From assembly GCA_949317995.1 (NCBI GenBank), contig OX439042.1:17773174-17837173 (forward strand): a DNA stretch of 64,000 nt. The letters are read 5' to 3'. A program made the position numbers and the translations under genes. Positions 1-9,564 of this stretch are shown here, piece by piece. The notes below the pieces were generated by a model. That model had not been told where the DNA came from. It was given only the letters and a program-made list of their open reading frames with translations, and ran no database searches. Positions within the stretch are counted from its first letter, which is position 1; every line of letters starts with the position of its first letter. The stretch comes from Acholoe squamosa (lineage: Eukaryota > Annelida > Polychaeta > Phyllodocida > Polynoidae).

Positions 1-1396
1 TGGAAGCCCAGGGGCCTTCAGCACATTCTCTCAGAATGCCCTGTTGTACTAGCCTTTCACACTCTTCCCCTATTGCGGCCTGTTTTTCTGGTGTTTGTCT
101 ATATGGTAGGAAATGACATGGTACTGCCTCAGGTTTTACATGTATTGAGTGTGTATACAGGTGTGTGGCACCAATGTCTCCATCTTTTCCTACAAATACA
201 TCATCATACTTGGTCAGCAGTGATCCTAATCTATCATGCTGATCTTTGGATGTGAGCACAGATTTTGGTGGAACATTCTCTTCCAATTCTGGCTCGAGGT
301 CATGTGCCTCACTATGTATAGCAGCTATTTCAGAGAGTCTGATTGAGTTGGGTTCAGGGTCAGCATATGTGGACTCACAGTCTGAGTCTGTGTCACTGAA
401 TTGAGTTATATCCTCAGGCCGTATGGCTGAGATGGATTGATCAGTGTGTGGGGTTGTGTCTGACACCTGTTGAGGTTTTTCTAAATCAGATTCCTTGACT
501 TCCTGAAATAGAGCTATGATGGCACCCTTTTTGATTTTATGTGGGCGCCTGCTGGTGTTGAGTAACACTAGGGGATGTTTGTTATTTTCCCTGGGGGTTA
601 CTGCTGCCCTTTGAACTAGATATGGGGCATTGTTATTTCTTTGGAGGTTATCTACTACTCCAGTTTTGCCTTGCAGTGATTGAGTAGATGTGACTTTACC
701 CAATACTGCAAGTTCAGAGAATGGAGGGATGGTAAAATCCCTCACTGCCCTAATGGGTTTGAGAATTTGTTCAGGATCAACATTAAATTCAATTTGAGAT
801 TTTGTAGTGCTTAAGAAATCTGTGCCGAGAACAACGGGCTGTGTGAGGTTGGGAATTACAGCAAATTGGTATTGGAATCTGACACCTTGGATTCTAAAGT
901 TCAGCATAGCTGAATGTCTAACATGACACACTGATCCATCTGCCAAATGGATGTTGATTTTAGATTTCCTCAGTTGGATATGGAATCTCTTTTGGAGATC
1001 CATGAGGAATGATTGTCTGACACAGGTGATAGTAGCACCTGTATCAACCAAACATTGTACATCTGAAACATCATATAGATTTGCATTGATACAGCCATTT
1101 TGAAGAAGTACAATAGAAAGCTTGGTACTCTCACCTGTATCCTTTGATGATGAATCTGGTGGGGTGATGTGTATCACTGATGGACGTCTCTGTCTGTTAG
1201 ATGGTAGATTGGCACTAGCAATTGTCTCTGGTTGGATCTTTGTTAATCCTGATTGATTGTTTGTATTTGGCGTGTCACAGTGCACTGGCCCATCGGCACT
1301 GTGACATCCTAGTTTTCCTGGTTCTGTGGGGTGGTTGAGATGGTTGCCACCAGGAGCTTGGAGATTTGATCCATCACATGAGGTGGTATTTGGGGG
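1..1396 (-). CDS. Ty3/gypsy pol, N-terminal part (protease and start of RT), runs off the window
   Basis: Reading the minus strand in the -1 frame relative to the upstream gag, the frame is open from the stop at 1397-1399 to the window edge. It overlaps the gag 3' end by about 88 nt. It encodes a retroviral-type aspartyl protease: the active-site motif LVDTGATITC lies near 1030-1055 and a flap/second hydrophobic motif VVLGTDFL near 815-840. A linker follows, then the start of a gypsy reverse transcriptase (PYRQTPEK...ERLVQQGILRE, about 5-95). The catalytic YxDD part lies beyond position 1. Protease would cleave Gag-Pol and RT would copy the element RNA in cytoplasmic particles. No stop interrupts the frame, so this portion looks intact. 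No in-frame start codon is needed if it is expressed by -1 frameshifting. The Ty3/gypsy assignment rests on protease-RT order and motif style and is firm. Confidence 0.9.
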
Positions 1397-3261
1397 TTAC
1401 TTTGTTGGTTCCCCTGGTAACCTCTTGTGTCAGGTTTGTAATCCTCCCGGCGTGAGTTGGAACCCTGGTTATATTGACCAGAGTTGCTGTATTGACCGGA
1501 GTTATTGGATCTCTGGTTGTTGTAGGCGCCATTGTTGTTGTAGGGTCCACTGTTGTAGTTCCTATGTGGACTCTGGCTCCTACTGTTGGATCCTTGATTA
1601 TAGGATCCAGAGTTGTTTGAACCCTGGCTGTTGTTGTAGGATCCAGAGTTGTTGTAGGATCCAGAGTTGTAGTTCCTATGTGGACTCTGGCTCCTACTGT
1701 TGGATCCTTGATTATTATAGGATCTGCCATTACTTGGGGTTCTGTCTCTCCTATCACTGTATGAAGAGTTACCATTGTTGGAGTTGGAAGAGCTGTTGTC
1801 TTTCCTACTGTTGTGACCCCCCCGGTTGTTGTTGTTGCCCCCTCTACCTCTACCTCTATTGGATTGGTAGTTGGGGTCATAGTTATTTCCTCTATATCTA
1901 CCGGTAGGGTCTCTTGATGCAACCTTAGCCTCCTGTTGCCTTACATGGGCACTAGACATTAGGTTAACATCTTCATCTGAACTAGTGGTGATTTCCTGGA
2001 CCTTTTTCTTAGTAGGCTGTGGGTTGGACTCTGCATCCCTCACCTTCCTAGATCTCTCTTGGGTCTCAACCTCTAGGGCTAGGTCTAGGGCTTGGTCAAA
2101 AGAGTCTATTTTCTTGTTCTCAAGAGCTACAGAGATCCAGGGCCTCATGCCTTGGGTAAATGCCTTGCTTAGGATTTCATCACTTTGGCGTTGGGCATTA
2201 CACACTTTCCTGAGATGGCATGCATAGTCTAGGACAGGTTCATCTACCTTTTGTGCACGGAGTGCAGTCCTTGAGATTATATTGTCTCGAGTAGCAAAAT
2301 ACTCTTTTAATTTATTCACTACATTGGTCCATGTCAACATATCAGGTGTGGCACTCTCCCTGAAGGATTCAAACCAAGCTAGTGCTTGTCCTTCGAGGTA
2401 CTTGGGTAAATATGTTACCATGGTGTCACTGTCTGTTACTTTGTACTTATCCTTCAGATATTCTGGGAATTTGTGATCAATAAATAATGCTGTTGACATG
2501 AGTGGTGATGGGTGTGAAAAGGTTTTGGGTTTTGTTACCTCATGTAGCCTGATCTTTCTGTCATCCTGTTGTTTTCTGTCTATGAGTTTGGTCATGTTGG
2601 ACACCATGGAGATTATGATGTCATCTTTGGATCCAGAGGCAGATGGTGTGACAACAGGTGTGATGGCAGGTGTGGGAGGCTGTGGGGTCTGGGATGATAC
2701 CATCTTCATGAGATCTGCTATCTGTTGTTGTTGTCTCTCTAGGGACTTCCGCTGATCTTCCATGGCCTTCTGTTGAGCATCTATTGCTGCATTCCTCTCT
2801 GCCAGTTGTTGGTTGAGGATCCTCTCCCTTTCCTCCTGCTGGGACTTGTTGGTCTCTAGGGCAGTAACTGCATCTTGGATGGCCTTCTCATAGGCCCTTA
2901 TCTTCTCAGCTGTCTGATTAGGTTGGGGGCCTTCATCGGTGTCCATGATGGAGGGTGTGGGGGAGGTGTCTCTGGAGGAGTGGCTGTCAAAGGCTGGAGC
3001 TGGGGTGGAGGATCTAGATGAGGGTGTGGATCCACCCCCTGAGGCAGATCCTTCTTCCCCTGAGGTAGATAGCGTGAGTTGGGCGTCCTGTAGAGATCCC
3101 TGGGAAATGTTGGATCCCTGAGAACTGGTTGTCCCCTGAGTAGACAGGGTGGGAGGTGTGGGGTCTACTGAGTGTGGGTCTGTTGTATTGGAGGCTGGCT
3201 TGCCTCCTGTGGGCCTCCTAGATCTAGGTGGGAGGGAGACCTCTTCAACAGGCCCCTGACT
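1309..3261 (-). CDS. Ty3/gypsy gag with a prion-like, RGG-rich tail instead of a zinc knuckle
   Basis: The first ATG is at 2946, giving 545 codons. The same frame is open upstream to 3261 and encodes Ser/Pro/Thr-rich sequence of similar style, so the N-terminus was probably longer and is cut by the poly(A) junction at 3262. The order is: a Gln/Glu-rich coiled-coil-like segment (about residues 10-90), a capsid-like retrotransposon gag core (about 150-300; LEGQALAWFESF, W..V...L..YF), then a low-complexity tail (about 365-530). The tail has RGRGRGG and repeated SYNNSG/QYNQGS units and no CCHC knuckle. A 114-bp (38-codon) direct repeat within the tail lies at about 1561 and 1675. Gag would form the particle; an RGG/Tyr-Asn-Ser tail could bind RNA in place of a zinc knuckle (inference). 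It ends in GAAAACTAGG and pol follows in the -1 frame. Confidence 0.88.
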   Translation of the reverse strand, partial: SQGPVEEVSLPPRSRRPTGGKPASNTTDPHSVDPTPPTLSTQGTTSSQGSNISQGSLQDAQLTLSTSGEEGSASGGGSTPSSRSSTPAPAFDSHSSRDTSPTPSIMDTDEGPQPNQTAEKIRAYEKAIQDAVTALETNKSQQEERERILNQQLAERNAAIDAQQKAMEDQRKSLERQQQQIADLMKMVSSQTPQPPTPAITPVVTPSASGSKDDIIISMVSNMTKLIDRKQQDDRKIRLHEVTKPKTFSHPSPLMSTALFIDHKFPEYLKDKYKVTDSDTMVTYLPKYLEGQALAWFESFRESATPDMLTWTNVVNKLKEYFATRDNIISRTALRAQKVDEPVLDYACHLRKVCNAQRQSDEILSKAFTQGMRPWISVALENKKIDSFDQALDLALEVETQERSRKVRDAESNPQPTKKKVQEITTSSDEDVNLMSSAHVRQQEAKVASRDPTGRYRGNNYDPNYQSNRGRGRGGNNNNRGGHNSRKDNSSSNSNNGNSSYSDRRDRTPSNGRSYNNQGSNSRSQSPHRNYNSGSYNNSGSYNNSQGSNNSGSYNQGSNSRSQSPHRNYNSGPYNNNGAYNNQRSNNSGQYSNSGQYNQGSNSRREDYKPDTRGYQGNQQSNPQIPPHVMDQISKLLVATISTTPQNQEN

Positions 3262-3640
3262 TTTTTTTTGAACAAATTTAAACTTTATTCAGCCAACAAT
3301 TCATCTTTATCAGGTTGCACAAACGTTTCGTATACAGGAAGATATCAATATAATTTGTCAATATAGGTCAAGTAGATTATTATGATTACCATGTCATAGC
3401 ACAGATACCGTAATAAAGTTAACATGTTATAAAACAGATGTAATGAGATACTGACATGTATATATATGATACTCCCTGAAAGAGGTACATAATTGAGGCT
3501 GACAAGTTATGGTATTGCCTTCAGGACCTGTTATGACAGCAATACCATTTAAATCAAACAACCATAAACTTATATAGCAGTGACATTCAACGTAAGGTCT
3601 TTGTGTGTTGTTCTGCCAGCTTGACTGATAGGGCCTTGAT
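3262..3640 (-). mobile_element. Poly(A)-tailed 3' end of a LINE or other retroposon
   Basis: On the minus strand, AATAAAGTTTAAATTTGTTC runs directly into nine A residues that abut the gag frame at 3261-3262. This is the layout of a processed 3' end. The last 20 nt nearly match the 3' end of the LINE at 56533-61163. Upstream of the tail only non-coding sequence is visible, so the upper boundary at 3640, where the minisatellite begins, is a guess. No target-site duplication was found. Confidence 0.55.
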
Positions 3641-4525
3641 GTGTGTGGTGGACCTCACTGACGTGTGGGAGACCTCACCGACGTGTGGGAGACCTCACCG
3701 ACGTGTGGGAGACCTCACCGACGCGTGGGAGACCTCTCTGACGCATGGGAGACCTCTCTGACGCGTGGGAGACCTCACTGATGCGTGGGAGACCTCACTG
3801 ACGCGTGGGAGACCTCACTGACGTTTGGGAGACCTCACTGACGTGTGGGAGACCTCACTGATGTGTGGGAGACCTCACTGACGTGTGGGAGACCTCACTG
3901 ACGTGTGGGAGACCTCACTGACGTTTGGGAGACCTCACTGACGTTTGGGAGACCTCACTGACGTTTTGGGAGACCTCACTGACGTTTTGGGAGACCTCAC
4001 TGATATATGGGAGATCTTACTGTTGTGTGAGAGATCTCATTGATGTGTGGGAGATCTCATTGATGTGTGTGGGATCTCACTGATGTGTGGGAGATCTCAT
4101 TGATGTGTGGGAGATCTCACTGATGTGTGGGAGATCTCACTGATGTGTGGGAGATCTCACTGGTATGTGGGAGATCTCACTGGTATGTGGGAGATCTTAC
4201 TGTTGTGTGAGAGATCTCATTGATGTGTGGGAGATCTCATTGATGTGTGTGGGATCTCACTGATGTGTGGGAGATCTCATTGATGTGTGGGAGATCTCAC
4301 TGATGTGTGGGAGATCTCACTGTTATGTGGGAGATCTCACTGGTATGTGGGAGATCTTACTGTTGTGTGAGAGATCTCATTGATGTGTGGGAGATCTCAT
4401 TGATGTGTGTGGGATCTCACTGATGTGTGGGAGATCTCATTGATGTGTGGGAGATCTCACTGATGTGTGGGAGATCTCACTGGTATGTGGGAGATCTCAC
4501 TGGTATGTGGGAGCTCTCACTGGTG
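3640..4525. repeat. 20-bp minisatellite with two subtypes and a higher-order repeat
   Basis: The unit is exactly 20 bp (GTGTGGGAGACCTCACTGAC) from about 3640 to 4000. It then changes to a GAGATCTC-containing subtype (GTGTGGGAGATCTCACTGAT) to about 4525. In the second half a marker unit (gggagatcttactgttgtg) recurs near 4010, 4190 and 4350, showing duplication of 160-180-bp blocks. About 44 units are present. There is no coding potential. Confidence 0.95.
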
Positions 4526-7081
4526 ACCTTGGTGGGCATGGTGTCAAGGTCAAGGTCACTGGGTGGGTGGAGTGGGTTTTACTGTGTGTATGATTGTTCT
4601 TAGTTGTGTTACCAGCTTTAATTTTTATGAGCCTGTGAGAGATGGGATCTTAGTAGGATGTTCTCCACCACTTTGTCATGGTAGAGTTTGTGCATGATCA
4701 AGTTGTCATATGAGAAATATCATAAGACTAGTGGTATATAGTGTAAATACATCAGGCTCATATAAATAGTGTTATTTCCAGTTGTCACTGGTTTATTCAG
4801 CTTTAGGCAACATGTAAGAAATATCAATCATACAGTAGTTAGTATGTAGGTAATTTGTACATACAATAAACATACAGTAATTTATAAAGTACAATGTTCA
4901 GTTCCACTCCACCTGTGAGGTAACAATAATACAATGTCCAGCATAGTTCTAGGTGGGTTCCCACACCTAGCTCCTGGCCTGCTGCTTAGAGGAATAATGT
5001 AATAATGAATAACTTTACCCTCTGGTGGATGTCTTGGGGAAGATAGCCTCTGGCCACTAATGATGGAAACCCATGCCTGTCTAGCATAGTTTCACCATAG
5101 TGCAGTGGTATAGCAGGTAGCAGGAGATGACTGGAGATGTTACCTCTGGAGTGGTTCTTGGTGTTCTGTCCTTCTGGAGGTGCAGGCAGGCTATTTGTAG
5201 CAAATCTTGGAAAAGCACCTCCAGACTGACTGGAGCCAGCAGCATCTGCCTAACTCTACAATTGTTTGAGGGGAGTCTTTCATGTGTCACAGGGGGACAA
5301 AGGACCCCCATGGGCGCCGCTGTGTCCCCCATTGTCTTGGTCGGTTCTGCAACTTCAGACCCTCATATCTCGGTCGTTTATGCGTTTATAACCGCCATTT
5401 TGCGCATGCGCAGAGTTGAATATGTCAAGTTTATAATGCCCGTTGGATAGGCGCGTAACTCCCGCCGGTTTGTCTGTAGGGAACTCGGAGCTCCTTTCAG
5501 TCTCCATGGCATAACTTCCTTAATAATGGGAGTTCCGCCTTGATCTTGGGCTCATTTTGACCGTCTAAATTATGGGCTTTCCATAAATGCTTTGATATTT
5601 GACCTAGCTTGCTCAGGAGCGACGCTAGAGCGACCGGAAGGTTATGGCGTCGTGCTTATGTAACCCATTGTTCAGTTATTAGAGTGCTCAGACACTCATG
5701 ACGGCGTCAGCGGTGCTCAGGCACCCGTGACGGCCGGTTGCATTCACTTACAAGTTATTAATTTGTGCATTGAACCATGAGGTCGCACACTGAGACCCTC
5801 ATCTTTATTATATTGTGCAGTGAACCATTAGGTCGGAGCCTTTGATGTCAGAGAGAGTGTTTGTAACTGACCTGGCTGGTGTGCAGTGGGGCATGAACGC
5901 TCTTATACAAAGTTTGAGCGCTCTTATAGCTCTTAGAACCAACCTATGTATTAATTTCATCGATATCCTTTGATTAATACAAAATATGTTACGATTTATG
6001 GAATAATAAAATGGTATATCATACAGTAGCCTGAGGTATACTGGAATGATATATTAGCTACAGTGTTTCCATGGTAACTATTCATGAAAAAACATTTGGG
6101 ACTATGCAGTGGAGGGCAAATAATGGTTTAAACATGTATCCTTGAGGTCTTGGGGGGTGGAGAAAAAAGAAATTACCTTTTTCCGTGTACATTTTTCACT
6201 TCCTTAGTATCAGAGAGGGAAAATGTGCATGGGATAAGGGACAGGGGATGAATTTTAGAGTAAAAAGAAATGTATTTTAACAATATCTGGTTGAGTAATC
6301 ATGAGAATATGTTAAAAATTGCTTTCCTAGCTTCTGAATAAACTACATCAAAGCGTGTCAGTTTTTCACCCACAAGGGCGAAAACTGACATGCTGTTGAG
6401 GTGAAATGTAAGAATGAGATAAAAAGGATATTTTTTTAGATGTAAGACTACTTAAAAAGGTTTATATGAAGGATAACAGGTAGACAAAGGGGAAAATATG
6501 TTCTATTACAGTTGAAAGATGTAATTGATTTGAAATGAATTCACCTACAAAAGACAAATTTATAAATTTTTTTGATTCTAAGTAGATTTTTTTTTCATGA
6601 AAACATGGAAGGAAAAGACAATTCTCCTTTTTATGGCAAAGATAATTATGTTATCTTAAAGAAGAGGTTGACAATAAGAGTTAAATATGTGAAATACATT
6701 ACTTTTTAAGTCTTTTTTTCCCAAGCTACTTTCAGGGCAAAATCTGACACGGAAGGTGAAAAACTGGTAGCATTATGTGGCACGAAAAGAGAGAGAAAAC
6801 TCAGGGGAAGAAGGACTTGAGGAGGATAAGCCTTTTATTTTAGGAGGAGAGAAACTTCAAAGCTAAGGTTGGAAATTACCTTGAAATATTCAAAAATAAG
6901 ATTTTTTGAGTTTTTCCCAATTCTTTCTAACAGAGGAATAAGAAAAGATTTTGATATCATAAGGGACAACTGTTCTAATACACTGGAATCAGTGAAAGGA
7001 AGGGTGGAACAATGGAAATGGAGACATTTATACCTGCATCTCAGTTTTTCACCTAAAACTGATATAATCAACTTCATTTGT
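4526..7081. other. No recognised gene
   Basis: This is AT-rich intergenic sequence. Around 4790-5450 the minus strand has an AATAAA (about 4793-4798), a GC-rich stretch and a TATA-like TTATAAACGC. These could be remains of the LTR or leader of the gypsy element at 1-3261, but I could not find a matching LTR, a primer-binding site or a target duplication. Short ORFs here show no recognisable protein. Confidence 0.4.
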
Positions 7082-7092
7082 TTACCATAGCA

Positions 7093-7276
7093 GTGAGTGA
7101 GTAATAGATGTTTAACACCATTTCAACAGCTAAGGTCATATTCATGGAAAGAACTACATTACACAATTCAACAGAGGAATGTGTCAGTGCCCGCGCATAT
7201 ATGTGCACCACACACATCCTGAGGGGATAGGAAAGATGAGAAGTAGACCCATTTAAGTGGGCTAGGGAAGCCCGGG
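7093..7276 (-). repeat. SINE-A copy
   Basis: A full-length copy on the minus strand. In sense it starts at GGGCTTCCCTAGCCC and ends in a (ACTC)n tail. It is flanked by an 11-bp direct repeat TTACCATAGCA at 7082-7092 and 7277-7287, the mark of retroposition. Confidence 0.9.
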
Positions 7277-7692
7277 TTACCATAGCAACCATAGTCATAT
7301 CTAAGAAAAACAAATTATTCAAGCTTGACCCCATGGACCTTAATTATGTACATGCAAGATATGGAGGGCCTAGCATCAAAAGAAAAACATAGGGTTCGTG
7401 TCAGATTTCGCCCTCAGTTCTGCATCACTTTCGGGAGAAAAGGTGATAGATTGAAGATGTAACCTCTCATCCCACTTGGAAAATGTCTGCTCACAGTCAG
7501 CACACACCTCACAAAGTCAACTACTTTTGCATAGCAAACAATCATTTTTTTTTTATTTTTAATGATATCTAGCAAAAAGATAATTTCTTGCGTGGGAAAA
7601 ATTCATTAGATTTCAGCTGGACAAAAGATCATACAGTATGTGCACCACACATCCTCTAAGATAGAAGGTAGAGAAAGGGAAGACAGCTTGGA

Positions 7693-7839
7693 GTGAGTGA
7701 GTAATAGATGTTTAACATCATTTCAAAAGCTAAGGTCATATTCATGGCGAGAACAACATTACACAATTTCACAGAGGAATGTGTCAGTGCCAGCACATAT
7801 GTGCACCACACACAGCCTGAGGGGATAGGAAAGATGAGA
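7693..7839 (-). repeat. SINE-A copy, truncated at its sense 5' end
   Basis: It matches the SINE-A tail and body, but stops at ggataggaaagatgagaa where the LINE 3' tail begins at 7841. The GGGCTTCCC sense start is missing. Confidence 0.85.
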
Positions 7840-7840
7840 A

Positions 7841-8735
7841 TTGATTTTGATTGATTTGTGTTTTACAGCACTTTAGCAGCACTAAGTGGCTATCCTGTGC
7901 TTCACAGGTTGATAGGCACTATCAGCGGAAATGGTGGTATGATTTGTCTATGTGGGGGAATTAATCATCAGGTTTCAACTAGATGTTATTGTAGAGCCCA
8001 AGGGCTTTTATATATCCAAATATTTCTTCTGGTTTGTGTTTCTCAAATAGTTCTTTCAAGCTTGTACAAGCGTGGTATTGTGCCCTGTAGGGACACTGTT
8101 GGCAATCGATGAGGATGTGCTCCACTGTCAGGGGGTTCTGACAGCGGGCACACATGGGGGGGTTTTCTCTCCCTATTCTGTAACCATGGGTCAGTCTTGT
8201 GTGACCTATTCTGAGGCGGCTCATAGTTTTCTCTTCCATTCTAGACTTGCACTTGTGGGGTTTGGTCATGTTGACCTTTGTTTGGATCTTTTGCGTCCCA
8301 TGATGTTTGCCATTTGTTATATATGTACTTGTTGATCTGGCGCTTTAGGTCGTTTGATGGAAGTGGCATTTGTACTGCTGCCTGGCCCAGGGCATCCTTG
8401 GCAGTTGAGTCTGCTTGTTCATTTCCTTGAATCCCTACATGGCCAGGGACCCAACCATATTTGATGTTCTTTCCCTCCTCTGTTAACTGGTGGTGTCTTT
8501 CCAGTACTTTGTTTACTAGAGGGTGGTTCCATGCGCCTGTTTGCATGGCTTTAAGTGATGACTGGGAGTCTGAGAGGATCAGATGGTCTTTTGCCTCTGA
8601 GGTTTCTACATGGTCTTGTGCAAGGTAGAGGGCATGCAACTCTGCCGAGTAGATAGATGCTTCATCTGGGAGACGTTCTTTGTAAGAGTCTAAGCCTTTT
8701 ACAGCTGCTGAGGCTGACTTGTTTGCCATATGAGA
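7841..8735 (-). mobile_element. LINE 3' fragment (I/Jockey-like, RNase H-bearing)
   Basis: This is a 5'-truncated non-LTR retrotransposon on the minus strand. It keeps the end of ORF2 (RNase H and a zinc motif) and a 3' UTR that ends in a CAATCA-type tail at 7841-7860. Its last ~75 nt (7841-7914) are nearly identical to the tail of the SINE-B copies at 54053 and 62930. This makes it, or a relative, the likely source of that tail. Confidence 0.8.
7979..8729 (-). pseudogene. LINE ORF2 C-terminus: RNase H plus CCHC motif, frameshifted
   Basis: From 8729 the frame reads an RNase H domain: IYSAELHAL (catalytic Glu), LILSDSQSSL (catalytic Asp) and VPGHVGIQGNEQAD (His and Asp). It is lost near 8250 and continues in another frame to 7979 with RLRIGHTRLTHGY and a C-x2-C-x7-H-x4-C knuckle (MCARCQNPLTVEHILIDC). 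This order is typical of the C-terminus of I-superfamily LINE ORF2. RNase H would remove the RNA strand during target-primed reverse transcription. The frameshift and the absent endonuclease and RT show that this copy is dead. Confidence 0.82.
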
Positions 8736-8899
8736 TCAGTGATTTTTGTTTGTTTGTTTAGTTTTACGTTTGGGGGCCATCGAGGAACTCAGACATTCAA
8801 GATGGTCTCATAGTCCTTATAATTGTCACGCAGTTCGTTGAAAGCTGCCTGGTAAGCAGTGCTTGATGTGTTTCCTTTTCTTTGTGGGCCTAAGCTGAG

Positions 8900-9081
8900 T
8901 GAGTGAGTAATAGATGTTTAACGCCATTTCGACAGCTAAGGTCATATTCATGGCAAGAACCTCATAACACAATTTCACAGAGGAATGTGTCAGTGCCTGC
9001 GCATATGTGCACCACACACATCCGAGGGGATAGGAAAGAGGAGAAATAGACCATTTTAAGTGGGCTAGGGAGGCCCGGGGA
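8900..9081 (-). repeat. SINE-A copy
   Basis: A full-length minus-strand copy. The 10-bp direct repeat CTAAGCTGAG flanks it (8890-8899 and 9082-9091). Confidence 0.9.
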
Positions 9082-9091
9082 CTAAGCTGAG

Positions 9092-9564
9092 GATGATTTC
9101 CCCACAAGTCAGCAGAATGCACATTGAAAATTTCAAATTTTGTTCAGAACACTGAACTGCCTGTGCCTCTCTCTCCCCACTGTGCCATCCCACTTTGCAG
9201 GGGATAGGAATGGGTGGGATGGGTAGCTACAAGGGACATGTAGATGAGGGATAGGTAGCCCAGGGAAAGGGATCTGTAGGGAGAAGATAGAAAGATTGGC
9301 AGGGGGTAGGTAGAAGAAGAGGGGTGAGGTAGGCAGGGCAGTGCTTGGCAGAGGCATTGGTAGCAAATGGAGTGGGATAGGTAGATGGATGGACAGGTAG
9401 AGAATAAGCATGAAAGGTAGAGTTGGAAGGAGAGGTTTTAAGAGGGATAGACAGGTGAAGAGACAGGAAGGATAGGTGAAGGATGGATAGAAGTTTTTTG
9501 GCCCAGTCAAACATGCAGAGATGCCATTTTTCTGGAATTCAGAACTTTCTGAATGATGCTAATG
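9092..9564. other. No recognised gene; purine-rich low-complexity stretch
   Basis: From 9190 to 9500 the plus strand is dominated by G and A with repeated GGTAG/GGATAGG words. The antisense ORFs here are Leu/Pro/Ser runs produced by this composition and are not credible genes. Confidence 0.5.

Noticed and set aside
1326..1907. Plus-strand Cys/Tyr-rich ORF
   Set aside because: It is the antisense shadow of the repetitive Gag tail; the composition comes from the repeats.
3640..4525. Possible CRISPR array
   Set aside because: The 20-bp units are contiguous, with no unique spacers, and the DNA is eukaryotic; it is a minisatellite.
5081..5450. Overlapping ORFs on both strands near the putative leader
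   Set aside because: No domain, no codon-usage support that I can judge, and both strands are open, as in GC-rich non-coding DNA.
7093..7276. SINE-A as a Helitron-type or MITE element
   Set aside because: Variable-length duplications of 7-15 bp, a tetranucleotide 3' tail and no inverted ends fit retroposition.
9133..9514. Leu/Pro/Ser-rich antisense ORFs
   Set aside because: They are produced by a purine-rich low-complexity stretch, with no domain and two overlapping frames equally open.
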